A stretch of 64,000 bases of DNA from Phallusia mammillata (Eukaryota; Chordata; Ascidiacea; Phlebobranchia; Ascidiidae). Made by a program: the position numbers and the translations under genes. The stretch is taken from NCBI GenBank assembly GCA_003260075.1, contig QLIY01000528.1, forward strand, positions 1 to 64,000, given 5' to 3'. Of the stretch, positions 22,701 through 35,786 are shown piece by piece. Each line of letters begins with the position of its first letter. Within the stretch, counting starts at the first letter, position 1. The notes under the pieces were generated by a model. That model saw only the letters and a list, made by a program, of their open reading frames with translations, was not told the origin of the DNA and ran no database searches.

Positions 22701-25700
22701 GAAGTGCTTGCATACAATACTGCTGACAGGCATCAAGATCTCCAGTTTGCAGGTAGAGACGGGCAAGCTCCAACAGCACCTATGACGCAACAAAGACTTA
22801 TCTTATGACGTCATAGACCAGTGACGTGAAATTTTTTTGTGAATTGAGAGTTTTGGGCTCATAACAAAATACATCTCGGTTTTGTAGTGCGAATGACGTA
22901 GCACATACAAATGAAGTCGTGTGTAAGAGACGTGACGTAATAATCCAACAAAATTTCAGAACAGGGATGATTTTACAAATGTTTCGCTGTTTTTGATATT
23001 TGGGTTTGCAAATACATTATATTGCAGTTGCAGATGTACAGTAATTCTATGATAATGTTTGTGTCTTATAGCCTACAAAGTGTGCCATGGAACAACATTG
23101 AATTTTGTTAGTATTCCGCTTGTAACAAGACATGAACTAGGGGTACATCAACGCATGGGGTACGCGTAAGGGTGTCAAATTGAAGGGTGTTTTGCTTTGT
23201 CCTAAATGAAAAAGTATGGTTTAAAAATTTATCGAACAAATTACATAAAACACCTTTTCAAAATAGGTGTTTAAGTGTGTAATTCTACTTTTTTATTACT
23301 TTGACATACTCAATATGGAAAAAATCCCTTCAGAATTGTGTGAGACATACTATTGTTCGACTAAGTTATGTCAGCCATTATAAAAACGGGCTACAATTTT
23401 TTTTATAAAAGCTTAAGCGGTTTAAAAAGACTAAAAAATTCAAAAGCTCTGTAGTTCAGTTACCAACATTTTAACGACTCATTCAATACAAATTTCCGCA
23501 TCGCGCAGTTGCGTAATGGTGATGACGAGGCATGGCAGATGTGCCAACCGAAAACTATTTTCAATGCTCTGTTGAAACTAACACAGTTTTTGCATCTATA
23601 TTGCAATGCCAGATAAATTGCGATACACACTGTAATACTGCGTATGTCACGACTTGATACAATTCGGTACCAAGCTATGACGTCATCGCTGTTTACAAAT
23701 GCCCAGTACTAATTGTTGAGTCCCGAATCTAATCTTTGGGTTCATTAAAAAGCGTTCGCTTGTACTACTGTATAGTCACAGCGGGATCGGTTGCGTAAAA
23801 CGTCCATTCGTAAAATTTGCATGTCCCAATATTCGTCTACAGTCGGAAAGACGGGGTTTCGGCTATGCTGACATAGTAGAGAATTAATTAATATTTTTTA
23901 ATTAGTCTAACTGTACGACACATTAAAACGGAAAAGGAAAGAGTAGACATTATACATGCTATGCAATTCACATTAATGAAATTACATTTTAAACGCCCTT
24001 TTTGACACATGTCGATTATAAAGCTGCTAGAAGTGCAATACTTGTTTACACATTGTGCCTGGCAGCAATAGCTTATTTATTCTTTTTCAGTCAGCAGTTT
24101 TTTCACTGGGTTCGAACCCAGGACACTCCCGGGGACGAATCCCGATCAGGTGTTTTTTAAGTCTATATATGGGTCAGGGGTGCCGGACCATTCGGGCATG
24201 TTCCACAAAAACTGCATTTAAAATACTTGCGTGCGCCACCTACCAGAATTTAGCGAACCTGTCTGGTGTTTTAGTTGCTCTACCGTTTAAATACACACAT
24301 AAAATGCAGGTATACATAACATTTTGCCATCACTGTCTTCAAACAGTCACACACCTCACTATAGGTTCAAATACACATAAAATATGCTGACACAATATAA
24401 AGAAGCATACTTACATGGGTGTCGTCTTCGAAGTAGATCAGCGCTTCCTTGTGGTACTTAATCGCTTGTTGTGTGTCGTTGTCATGGGTACGAGCGTGTC
24501 GGGCCAGTTTGCAACAAATGTCGGATGCCAGTCGTTTCTGCTCCACAGCGACATCTGGCTGCTCGACTTGCACGCGTTTCAGGACTTTTGCCTAAAAGCA
24601 GATGGCCAAGGTTAATTATTTGTGGAGATATATTTATTTATGTCGGATTATTTTAGTTTTTATACGGTTGGTCCACAATGATGAATGCACACGTCCAAAT
24701 GTAATTAATTTTGACTTTATTTGGAAGAGTTTAATTGGGTGTTTAAATTATGACCAAAAATGCTTTAAATTGTAATCATAGTGCAGAAAATTCAGTCTAA
24801 AATTTTAGGCTGATCATTTCATATATTTTGCCATACTTATTCTAAAAATCTCTATTCAAATATTTTGTCAAGTAAATTATAATTTTGATTAAATACGAAA
24901 CTGTTACAATACGTAACATGTTGACCAATGTTCTAGCATATAAAACAGATCAATTTTTTTGTTGCAGATTTACTTGAGTTTCCCTTGCTTTAGTAAGTGC
25001 CAGAAGTTCATCTTCATGTTGACCAGTTTCCTTGTTGAGAGTGGAAAGTAGTAACAACCTCTTCGTCTCGTTCAACATCATTTCAAGTTCGCTTCCCACA
25101 TCTTCAGTCTCTGCAGCCTAAATGTATAAATGGCAAGAGTTTTTCAGCGTATTTAGTTTTAAGGCAAATTACTCCCAATTTGCATAAAAATAGAACTCTG
25201 TTTGGCCTCACTTTTATCTAGTTTATAGTAAAGACAAATTTCATGATTTTTTTTATTATTTTTTAGTTAACTTCACTCCCCGAAACAGTGTAAAATTGAA
25301 ATCGCAGCCCCAAACTTGAACAAAGAGTGCATCATTTTGGTTACATGTGCTATTGTTGTTTGTTTCAGGTTTTGGGTTTAATGTAAAATGATAATTTTCC
25401 CCATTCTTTTGATCACACAGTAAATGTAATTTGTTGTATAAGGTATTTGTATCAGTTTAATTTGCAAGTTAATACGTCCACAACCTGCTATGGAAATGAC
25501 AAAACTTTACTATTGTCATTTCACCAATAGTTTTTCTATTTTCATTATTCTATAAAGGCCTTTGCAAAGTCAAACTTTTTAGGCCTGCAAACGTGGAAAA
25601 GGTAAAAAAAGGAAACAGTATGTTTTAATCTTTCCATCAGGGATACACAACATTTAACCTTTTTCCACCAACAGTTGTCGTTGTTTGTTTATAAATTACA

Positions 25701-28700
25701 GTTCCAAAGGATTAGCATTTTTCTTATATTGGAATTTAAAAAAAGTCAAATCTGGATTTGCTTAAAATTTTGTGCAATATAAATCATTAGGGTACACTAC
25801 ATACTTGTTGAAGAACTCTTTTGGCTTTTGGATAACTTTTGATTTTCAAAAGAAAGTCGGCCAATTCCAGTCGCAAATGGTTTCCCTGGCCACTTTTCAA
25901 TGATGTCTCATAATATGCAATAGCCTGTTAATGTAAAAAAAATGTTTTTTGTTTGTGTTTCAGGTTTTTTGGGTCGCCTTCCTACCTTCTTGTAGTCGTG
26001 AGTCTTGATCAAAGCTTGACCAATTTTACTGGCCAGTGCCCCATCTTTGGGATTTTTTCTGAACGCCTGCTCATACACTTCAATTGCTTTTTCAGGCTAA
26101 ATAAAAAAAAACACAAATCATTTTTTAACATTAAAATTCATTTTGAAAGCTATATTGAGTTACCTAAAAGGCAAAACCAATGAAAGTTGCACGCCTGGGT
26201 TTTTCACAATGCCAAACAATTTATGACTATATTTTTTTGATCAGGGAAACCCAAGTGGCTAAAATGAGATTAAAACCTACAATCTTGTGAACACAAGGCA
26301 TTTGTGCTAACCTCTTGGCCACCTTGGTAAAAAATTAAAGAACATACGCTAACACTGCTTTTAGTTTTTACCAATCCTACACAATATTTTAAGCTACCCC
26401 TACTTTATTGAATATAAAACCTATGTTTTCGGTGACTTGTAAGTGAAAAAACAAAAATGAAAGTCAATGCACAACCTTCATTTCTCATTTCGTCACAAAT
26501 AAAGTCTTTCAGGCAATTTTTAATTAACCAAAAGTTGTAATCGAATGTTGGATAAATAATTTAAAGTTGTAATGGGTTATAATATACCTCCTGTATTTTC
26601 ATGTAAGCATCACCAAGCAGGAGACATGTGTGCGAACTTGGTGACTTTTCCATCAAATCCCTGCAATAAACATGTACATGTGACAAAAATTACATACATT
26701 AAAACATGCGTTTGAGCAGGGGTTTTTTTAAGGTTTGGTTTGGGTGACCGCTAAGTAGATTTAAGAGACCGCAAGTGTTTCATTTAAATACCAAAAAATA
26801 GCCATATAGTGCATTTACTTGCTTATTTGCCAAATTTTGGGAAACCGCTGGAGAAATTTGGGGGACCGTTTCTGCGTTTGAGTATTTTTCTATAATAAAG
26901 TCCAAACACTTTTAAAGTATATAATTTATGTTCACAAAAAATGAAACAGCACTGACCTGTAGCAACTTGTGTACAATTTCTTATCCCTCCTGTGGTGCAA
27001 GTATATGTTGGCCATCTTTTCCTTGGACTGAAAAATATCTTTGATACATTTTTGTTTCGATGGATTACAATATTTTAATTTACCAAGCAAAATATTACAT
27101 TTACATTCAATATCCTGTCATGCTACATCACTGGATTCGAAAAACAGTGTTACCAAAAAGTTAGAAACCCACTTGGACATAATAGGGCTGATCTGGTCCT
27201 ATAGCTCTCAGCATAACCAGGGCCTGTTCAATATCACCTCGGCTCACAGAGAGATCAGCATTGGCAATGCGAACACGAATCTGCAACGAATGGAGCATGA
27301 CAGTTCAGAGATGTATGAGTTGGAAAATGCAGTGGGATATAAAAAAGGAAACTTAGTAAAAATACTAGAAGGGTGGCTTAGCACATATTGCCCTTGCACA
27401 TACACTATAGCATATTTTGAAACATTAATATATTTCCTACACTTATTTATAGTGGGTCCCATATTAGCCATCGTCTTTTATAACCTTGGTTGTTTNGACA
27501 AACTTTGGGGAGAAGAAAAATGAAAGAAAAAAAAAGAAAAAAAAGAAAAATATTTTGAGTAAAATCAATACGAGTCCCCTTCAGGGAAGGGGACCCATAA
27601 TTAAAGTTTTGTAAATAGAACTCTGAATGAAAATATGACAAGTTTACAAAAGCTAATTCATAATGAAATGTCATGTCACATTTAAACAAAGTATGCAAAA
27701 AAACAGAATAATGCACACATTTATCACTGCTTTTAAATATTACCTACCTCTTCAGCTGTGCCTTGAAATGCATTTATTGCATCTTGCATCACTTTTGCAG
27801 CTTCATGCTTGAGTAACAGAATGATTTTATTTAAAGATTGCATGATCTTATGTTAAGATTTAAATAAATTGTCACACAAGAACACAAATTGTTGAAATTT
27901 ACAACTTACATGTTCCTCATTAGAGGTGTGTGCCTCCACAAGTTCAAGAAAAATTGACAATCTGTCACTGCTGTTCACCACAGGAACTTTTTTGTCTGAA
28001 AACATAAACAACATATTGTTGGTTTCAATTTTTTTTCATGCAAATACAAAAAATGCTAGAAAAAAGACACTGTCTTGCTTAATTGCTACAAAGCAAGGAT
28101 TTACAGCAGGATCTGATTTTTGCAAGGGGTAAAAAAACTTTAAAGATGATTTTGAAAAAAATGTTAGTTTTCTCATACAATCACATAGTTCATTGCATCC
28201 TTCCACTAACTTATGTGCAACATGAAAAAAAAATATATAGCCTGAACATTATAACTTACTGTTTAGCGAGTAAATCAAAATGCAAGTGGACATTTCATAA
28301 ATTTTGCAAGTGAACTCTTAACTTTTTGGATCTTGCTATTAAATGAATTAAAATCGTATTTTATATCAAGGCAAAAAAACACTACTACACAATGAACTTC
28401 TTATCTATGTACACAAATTTGTGATTTAACACAATGTGCTGTACTTTGTTTAAGCAGGCTTGAAGCAGGTCGCTTAACACCAGGCAATGACAATGCCATC
28501 TTCAGTGTTTGAATGCATTCCTTGATATCGCCAGTTTGTTTCAGCGTTCTTGCTTTGATGAGATGATACACAGGGTGATCCCTAATCTAAATCAAAATTC
28601 AAATGTTTTATTCCAAAACTGGCAAATATCAATGTGTCCCATTACAAAAAGAAACCCATAAGCTCTACCATTGATTTAAAATGCTCATATTTACCATAGC

Positions 28701-31700
28701 CAATCAATACACCACATGCTTTTGAATGCTTGTAAAGGTAAATTAATGTTTCATTAAGGTAAATATAATAAAACAGCCAGATTTGTGACACAAGCAACAT
28801 GAATCTATATGTAGACAAAGGGAATTTAATTAATTTTCATTTATGAGTCGCTTATATTATTTATGAGTCACTTTATTATTATTTGAAATTTCGTTTATGA
28901 TTCGCTGATATTATTGCATTTGTTTTTCCAAAATGTTTTAAATTGGAATTTTTGATTCTTTTCAAAAAAGTGGCCGTCCACTCAAAAATTTCAAATTCTT
29001 TTCAATCTTATTGCATGTTCACTTTGAGAAAAAAAGTAACAAAATAGATAATTGTGACATTTGCACATGAAACTACACTACAAGATAAGTTAATAATACC
29101 TCAAAATTGTAGCTCAGTGCATTATCTAAACACTGTGCAGTGGCTGCATGGTTTCCCCGATGTTGGTGGATTTGTGCCAGAAGCAAATGTGCATCAGCAT
29201 AAGTTGTGTCTTGACTCAAACAATGTTGAAGGGTTGCTGCAGCTCCATCTATATCACCTGCAAACAACAAACACAAAATGCATATTTAAAAAAAAAAAAA
29301 AACTTTTTTTAGCAGCATAAATGTTTGTAAAATTGGGTTTTACAAAATAGGTACACATTGAAAATACACCCTATATGCACCAACTAAGATAACGACAGGT
29401 GTTAAACTGGTAATCCACTGCTACAAGCTGGTATGTATAGCATACAAGACAGGCAATGACAATTGTATTTGGACTTTCGACAGGCTCACCACTGAGTCTG
29501 TGTAGCTCAGTTAATACAGAATCCTAGAAAGGTGTCTGTTGTGGGTTTGAATCCCACCGCAGGCTAGTTTTTACAGCATATGCCTTTCCATATGGAAGTG
29601 CTCAAAAAGGCCAACTTGATTTGGTATAATGCCTGGAGTTGGCCTGGTATACTTTGACGATATACATGAAAGACTTTTTTTTTCTTGATTGTAAAGAAAT
29701 ATATGACAGTGGTTATATTATGAGACAGTTCGATTAACTTCCTTCTAACACACAAAACAAATGCATTTAGATGTAGGTCATTGCTTTATACCTGATAAGT
29801 ATTTGACTTTGGCATTGTAATAGAGAGCGTCAAGCATCCCAGGTACAACCTTTACTATAGTTTCCAAAATCTGCCTACTTGATACCAATGATGGTGGAAT
29901 TGACTGACCACTGAAGACAGGCTGTAAAGGTAATAGCAAAATATTTACTGCACCCAAATAGATACAGTTTGTGTGTTTACTTGTAATGACTAAGCAATAT
30001 TCATGTTAATCTTTGCATTGTCTGGTTAAAGGTTTCACACTTTTAATCACTCACCTGAGAAGGGGCCAGCTTTAGAAGTATGTTGACCATGTCCATTAGA
30101 AAGGAAGGGTCCATAGCCATAAAGTATTCAGTTCCAAGAACAATCTTGCCCAATTTTTCCACATGTTTACGCAGAGCTTTTTGCAGCTTCTCACATACTA
30201 CCTCCTGAGGTTTGCCTTTTATACTGTCAGCCAATGCCTCAAGGTAGACAAGTTGCTAAAGATAAAAAATATTTTTTTACATAAAGAATAGAGTTTGAAA
30301 TGATTACCCAAGTGCCCATTTTCAACCTATTATTCACATTAAATGGTTACATAAAGTCCTGGTAACCAATTGTATACTTTATTGTTTAGCAAGATAGTCC
30401 CCCAATTTCGATGTCTTAATGCGCCAACCTTACCCTCTAATGCAGTGGTTCTTAACCTTTTTGTAGTCACGGACCCCTTTTATGAATTTTGTAAGTCTGC
30501 GGACCTCCCCTTTAAAATCAATGACGTTTCTGTATTGTAGTGGCCAACGCATCGAATTGATAATATGTCTAATATATATAACTTCACAAATCACTTGTCC
30601 TATAAAGTCTATTGTCCATGTGTGTTATGATGTCACAATAGGGAAGACAATCACAAAAAGTAATTGTTCTTGGCATAATTAAGGTGTAATAAACAGCGTG
30701 CACTCATATGCAGGATTGTAAAAACGGTTGAGAAACTTAAAAATATTCTTCTGAGGGTTAACGATACTTAACCTATTTCCCTCAGTGGACCCCCTGAAAC
30801 CATCTCACAGACCCCTTAGGGGTCCGCCCGCGAACCCCAGGCTAAGAACCACTGCTCTAATGTGAGTCCCAGTCATGTAACGCTTGTAGTAACAGAGTAG
30901 CTGAGGCGTGTTTACCATCTATTCACCAATTATGCCCTCTACTTTGTCACACATTACAGCATCTAAAGGTTGCACAGCTATTTTTAGTGAATATTTTAGC
31001 ACAATCATGCTGCTACGATTTGTTTCACCCAGCGAAATAACTACTCAAGATACCAGTTTTTTTACCAATATTAGAATTTTTACCATATTGATTTGTATGT
31101 TCCCAGATGAGCATGTTTGTAAAGTAAGCCAGTTGCCAGTTACCTTTAGTGTTTGCCAGTTTTTTAGCAATGCAATTCAGGCCAGTTGGTAGTATTAGGT
31201 ATTTCATCTAGTTACATCTGATTTTATAACAAGTGCCCATCTGGGTTAGGGTAACTATACCTCAGTAACTGCTAATTAGAAATATTTAAAAATGTGGCTG
31301 GTAACGCAATTTAACTTACAGCCTCATGATGGTCAGTTGAAGTGATGTTTAAAAGAAATTCGAGATGGTCTGAAACATCTTTCAGCATGTCGGAATCTGC
31401 ATTTTGGTCCCGCTCCATAATTCGCAAGCGGCATTGAACAATGCCCTGCAAGGCTTGCACATTGGTTTCATCCAGAGCAATGGTATCGTTGTAGCACTTG
31501 ATGGCTTGTTCATATTTCCCCTAAAGAAATAGAGCAAGGAATATTGACAATCATATGCAAATGGGAAGTTTTTGGTTTTCTTGTCATTTTTATTAAAACA
31601 ATTTCTGAAGAAGGCTCTTAATTAAAAAGTAATTTTAAACTTGCATTTTTTCTAAGCATAACACTAACAACTTGTAAGGAGATGCTGGAAGTTTAAAGTT

Positions 31701-34700
31701 CCCCCACAATTATCAAATTCAAATGCTTTAACAGTGCTGTTTTGAAACTAACTGTTTCTTGTAATGTTATGTGACATCTTAACCACCTAACAATAGTTTA
31801 AGTGTGTTGCTCAAATATTTTTTTTTTTTTTTCTGAATATGGTTGCAAGCACCAAAACACCGAAAATATTTAGGTTATTTCTTATAGACTGGAACTAAAT
31901 GAAACCATAGAAACTGGAATAGTCTGTTTATTCCATTCCGGTATAGAACAAAAGAAAAAAGCATCTATTAGAGAAAGCAGTTACCTTGAGAAAAACTTGA
32001 AATGCCAGCTCATTGAGATAGTCAGGATTTCGTGGACAAAGTGTAACTCCTCTTTCAATCAATGTGTAAGTTTGGTTTAAAATCGCCAGGTTTCTTCCAC
32101 ACTAACAATTCAAAATAGTGTGAGATTTGTAAATAATTATCCTATTTCACAACTTCAGCGTTTTGAACCACAAAACTAATTTTACAAAATACAAAACATC
32201 AAAACAATGGAAAAATCACCTAATGCAATTTTGAATAGTTAAAAAAAAATCTTAGACCACACTGAAAAGATACCAAACAAACTACTGTAAACCCAAATCC
32301 GGACCCGTTTGGACCAAAAAATTTGTCTAAATTAGGCAAAGATCCGGATTAACAGAGGTTTAGTGTATTCAACATATCCTTGTACTTACAATTCTTGAAA
32401 ACAGTTGTCCAGAAGACACATATAGATTCTGGTTTTGAGGCTCAAATCGATCAATAACCTACAAAAAGTTTGTTTAATAACAAACTTGCAACATTTAAAT
32501 GCATGTTTTGTTCATTCTACCTGAATAAGTTCACCAAGTCTGTTTACAGATTCAGCATACTTTCCTTCCTGACCAATAGAAAACAAAATTTGCATGCGGA
32601 TAGCTTCTGGATGATGATGATTTATAGACAGCACCCTACAAAAACATAAATAAATTTCCACATAATTAATAAAAACTGTAGTATTGCGTGTTTAAACAAA
32701 AAAATAGAACAACATTCTACATTGGACTAAGGTTGTGCAACCTGTGGTTTAATGGTTATTAAAAAAGGTTGTGTGACCTGCAGAGGCATTTAGAATTCAA
32801 ATGTGCAGTCCACTAAACCACTTTGATGTGTGCCAGCTAATGATTCTAATTCTTTTGTTTCTAAACAAATCAGTGTTTTCGGTGCCATTTTTAGGCAAAT
32901 TAACAATGTGGCTAAGCTGGACCCACTTTTAGCTGTTGATTCAATATAAGGCAGATTGATATGCAATAGTTGTCATTACAGTCTAATCCTATTAATTGTA
33001 TTTGGCTTACCAGTGCAAAGTTGTCACACACACCTCTAGGTTAGACAAAAAAATATACTTTCCTTTATGTTCAACCAGCAAATATAAACAAAAAATGTGA
33101 CGCCTCATATGGGACGTCTTGATCAGGTTCTTGACAAAATTTGTTTATACTTGCCATTTGAACGAAAACAAATTTTATGAAGTATATATGCCTAGAAACA
33201 ACACTACATCAATAATTTGATATTTTTATACTTTTTGATAGAATCCATCATTTGATCCCAGTCTTGTAAAGCCAGATATATTTTTGCTCTTTCAATCAGA
33301 GCAGGAATGAAATTTGGGTAAGTAATAATCGCTTGGTTGATGGTTTCCAATGCTTGCCTCAATTTGCGATATTTCACCAAAAATCTGAAAACAAACAAAA
33401 GACTGAGACTGAATTCTGTGAATATTTTCACTTTGTTTAGTTTAGTTACACAAATGTTGATGCTTTTTACCGAGTTCATAATTAACAAGTAATACGTTTG
33501 ATGTAAAGTTTGCAGTATGGGGACATTGTTTCTGACTTTCCATTTTTAGGTTTTATAACAACATTCTTTTTGTTTCTGCAAACTTGGATTGTTTCACCTG
33601 TTTGGACATTTGTCAAGTAATTTATTTAAAGGTTAGAACACCAAAATAGTCTTTTACATGGAAATGCTTGGAGAAGTTAATGCTGGCACCCAAAATATAT
33701 TTTCTTTATTTATAGCAACAGTTGCTGAAAATTGTTGGAAAATGTGTGAAAAAAATACCTTGCTTTTCCTATGTAGCCGAAAGGGTCATTATTATCTGCG
33801 AGTCCATGATCAAATAACTTTCCTGCTTTTTTAGATGCAAGTTCACGTTCAAAAACAAAATCAGTCCACGCTTTTAGAATGTAACCCTGTAACAAATAAA
33901 TGTAAGTTTAAAAAATCAAGTTTTTTAGACAATGTCGTTTTGCAACCACTGAAGGTGAAGTATTTGTTTTTTCTCATATATTTAAATGTACAATAAACCA
34001 CGGTGAATTCGGACCAACTTGTACTGAAAAAATGTCTGGATTAGGCGAAGATCTAGACCAGGGGTGGGGAACCTTTTTGTTCATAAAGGCCACCAAACGG
34101 TTTATCGACACATGTTTAGACCGCATGGACTATTTCCCAGGCCAAGGACAGTGGTGTTCAAACTTTTTGACGTACAGAATGGTCGTTTTGAAATTCCCTT
34201 GTGGAGTTGTAGGACTTACGACCGAAGCTAAATACAATTTCTTACTACATTTCAACCTTAACTACAACACTCAGGATTTATTTAACCTAGAAACTCGCTT
34301 GTTATATCTATTCAGCGCCTGGTGCAGTCCGTAATATAAACATGTATTCTGACATCGAAGGCCACACTTAGTGATAAAAGGCCGCATGTGGCCTTTAGGC
34401 CGCAGGTTCCCCACCCCTGATCTAGACAAACCAATGATGATTGGTTCAAGTCTTTGACAAATTATTTGTACCACAAATTTTGTCCAAATTAGCCAAAGAT
34501 CCACATTAACCGAATCCGGTTTAACTAAGGCTTACTGTACATACTGTTTCAATTTTCTATGATAGATAAGAGTTACTGATATATATGTGATTAATGCCTA
34601 AATCCAGCCAGAGAAAAATGAGTTTTATGATGAGATTTAACATACAATTTATTAAATATAAAGGTGTTCATAAAAGGGGTGAACCAAAAGATTTTGTGTG

Positions 34701-35786
34701 AACACCATTTGGTTTCACCTTTTTATCATCTGGGTATTGTTTGATCATACGGTCAGCGAATTCCTTGGGACTTTTTGAACTTCCAATAAACCAAGAAGCA
34801 ACAAAACCAAAATACAATTCCATGTCTGTTGCACTTCGCCTTAGCTCTTTGATTTTACTGTCCACATTAGAAATAGCAAGAGCATCTATAAACATAATAT
34901 TTTTGTGTTTTCATAATTACATCAATGGTTTTTCAAGTTGTGTGATAGCTGCTAGGGTATCGCTGGTCTGCATAGACGCTTCAGGGCTGATCCCAGTTAT
35001 GAATTTATGTTCATCTTAACTGATACTGGTCAATCTGGCGATCCCCTACTACGAAGCTGACATGTGCAGCATACGAGGCAGGCAACGGTGCTTGTGATTC
35101 GACTTTCGGCGGATTCTCCACTGAGCCTGTGTAGCTCAGTTGGTAGAGCGCGAGTCCCGGAAAGACTCCTGTCGTGGGTTCGAATCCCACCGCAGGTTAG
35201 ATTTTTCTAGCCTACGCCTTGCCATATGGTGGTGAATGCTTGGTGACCAGCTGATTCGGTATAGCACCTTCAATGGGCATGGCATACTGTGATTAGGGTA
35301 CCACAAGGGTTTAAGTTAACACAAAACTAGGGATAGACATCAGCACCGATATTTGGCATATTACCGATTATATCGGCATCAGCCTGTTTTGTCATTTGAT
35401 GGTCAATAAATAGCACATCTGTAACAATTTTTATTGATGCACAAAACACATACCAGGGTTTTGGGACTTGTTCAGGGCACTTGACAGCGCAATATGTGCT
35501 CCTAGCGTTACATTTTGCCTGTCCTTGACAACCTCCAGATCTCTGATACATTCTTGTACTTGACCTGCATGAAAAGTTATACTTCACCATAAGGTACTCA
35601 GCGAACACAAATACTTAACAACACACTACCTTCAGCCAACTTGGCAATACTTTTGTAAAAAGCAAACACTGGGTCTGGGCCAAATTTTCTGGTACCATCA
35701 ATTGTTATCATTTGAACATGTCGATAATATCCCTCTAGCATGTAGTAGTTTAAAGTTGCAAGAGTTTCCAAGTCATCAGCGGCCAT
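13789..35786 (-). CDS. TTC21B: TTC21B-like intraflagellar transport protein 139
   Basis: IFT-A subunit for retrograde ciliary transport, a near-continuous TPR solenoid. Phase-checked exons: 35786-35630, 35564-35454, 34885-34719, 33886-33759, 33384-33232, 32635-32521, 32458-32390, 32101-31985, 31520-31320, 30255-30055, 29921-29792, 29257-29100, 28586-28445, 27995-27910, 27807-27748, 27280-27173, 27027-26957, 26660-26588, 26096-25986, 25924-25805, 25117-24974, 24591-24415, 22779-22666, 22208-22116, 20731-20586, 19226-19071, 18703-18517, 16794-16699, 15600-15472, 14547-14427, 13934-13789. The total is 3987 nt (1328 residues), close to the human protein length. Diagnostic stretches include [24 protein letters not shown] and the C-terminal [17 protein letters not shown]. 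The exon ending at 16699 uses a GC donor. The exon at 15472-15600 is present twice (other copy 15294-15422), beside an N. The ATG at 35786 begins a TTC21B-like N-terminus. Confidence 0.93.
14089..14247. mobile_element. Short hAT-like MITE, family B copy 1
   Basis: Begins TAGTGGTGGGATTCAAA and ends GAATCCCACTT. The flanking 8-mers GGCATATT and AGCATATT differ at one base, as expected of an aged 8-bp target-site duplication. The interior (AGCCGGTT..., ACAAAAAGTCCATTGACAG) matches the element at 41865-42021. It sits in a TTC21B intron. Confidence 0.75.
15253..15607. repeat. Exact 177-bp duplication across an N (probable assembly artefact)
   Basis: Positions 15253-15429 and 15431-15607 are identical as far as can be read, separated by a single N at 15430. 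Each copy holds one complete TTC21B exon (129 nt, 43 codons) with the same intron flanks. Because 129 is a multiple of three, using both copies would keep frame. The N suggests a mis-joined overlap rather than biology. Confidence 0.9.
16985..17060. repeat. Short AATTCCCGG repeat cluster
   Basis: Three near copies of TTAACAAGAATTCCCGG lie within about 75 bp in a TTC21B intron. No other content was recognised. Confidence 0.6.
17207..17544. mobile_element. hAT-like MITE, 338 bp
   Basis: The left end CAAGCGTGTCAAACTCGCGG and the right end CCGCGAGTTTGACACCCCTG are inverted repeats with three mismatches. The flanking 8-mers are CTGTAGGG and CTATAGGG (7 of 8). There is no transposase frame. It lies in a TTC21B intron. 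Confidence 0.85.
22516..22578. repeat. Short tandem duplication
   Basis: AAATGTGCGAGATAGGATAAC occurs twice about 33 bp apart in a TTC21B intron. Confidence 0.7.
22780..24414. other. Long TTC21B intron, nothing recognised
   Basis: This 1.6-kb intron has no coding frames with sense and no paired inverted ends that I could match. It is ordinary AT-rich sequence. Confidence 0.4.
26276..26340 (-). repeat. Degenerate tRNA-like repeat, family C copy 1
   Basis: Read on the minus strand it carries a tRNA-like A-box region (GGCCAAGAGGTTAGCAC) and a decayed B-box (GTAGGTTTTAATCTC). It shares TTGTGTTCACAAGATTGT with the repeat at 50690-50780. Too degenerate to be a working tRNA, so a tRNA-derived SINE remnant is likely. 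Confidence 0.45.
29380..29680 (+). repeat. tRNA-like dispersed repeat, family D copy 2 (decayed)
   Basis: The tRNA-like core at 29496-29564 keeps GTAGCTCAGTT (A box) and GGGTTTGAATCCC (B box). It has lost the D-arm closing bases and the anticodon stem. Sequence on both sides (AGCATACAAGACAGGCAA upstream, GCCTTTCCATATGG downstream) matches the copy at 35030-35312, so the repeat is longer than a tRNA. Within a TTC21B intron, opposite strand to the gene. Confidence 0.75.
30443..30854. mobile_element. hAT-like MITE, 412 bp, perfect 8-bp TSD
   Basis: Ends CAGTGGTTCTTAACCTTTTT and GGCTAAGAACCACTG are inverted. The flanks 30435-30442 and 30855-30862 are both CTCTAATG. The subterminal GGACCCC-type blocks are also inverted. 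Non-coding, within a TTC21B intron. Confidence 0.95.
34059..34419. mobile_element. hAT-like MITE, 361 bp, perfect 8-bp TSD
   Basis: Ends CAGGGGTGGGGAACCT and AGGTTCCCCACCCCTG are perfect inverted repeats. The flanks 34051-34058 and 34420-34427 are both ATCTAGAC. It lies in a TTC21B intron; the internal 100-codon plus-strand frame has no recognisable domain. Confidence 0.97.
35030..35312 (+). repeat. tRNA-like dispersed repeat, family D copy 1
   Basis: The core at 35125-35198 folds as a tRNA cloverleaf. It has a 7-bp acceptor stem with G-U pairs, a D arm GCTC/GAGC, an anticodon stem GAGTC/GACTC, a T arm GTGGG/CCCAC, an A box TAGCTCAGTTGG and a B box GGTTCGAATCC. The loop CCGGAAA has C instead of the invariant U33, and there are two bases rather than one between the D and anticodon stems, so a working tRNA is unlikely. 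Flanking sequence on both sides is shared with 29380-29680. Confidence 0.75.

Noticed and set aside
27041-27523. 160-codon plus-strand frame containing an unknown residue
   Set aside because: Antisense to a TTC21B exon and its introns, and it runs through an N. No protein-like features.
35125-35198. Functional tRNA gene
   Set aside because: The cloverleaf forms, but U33 is missing, the stem junction is irregular, and flanking sequence is shared with another copy, so it is a repeat.
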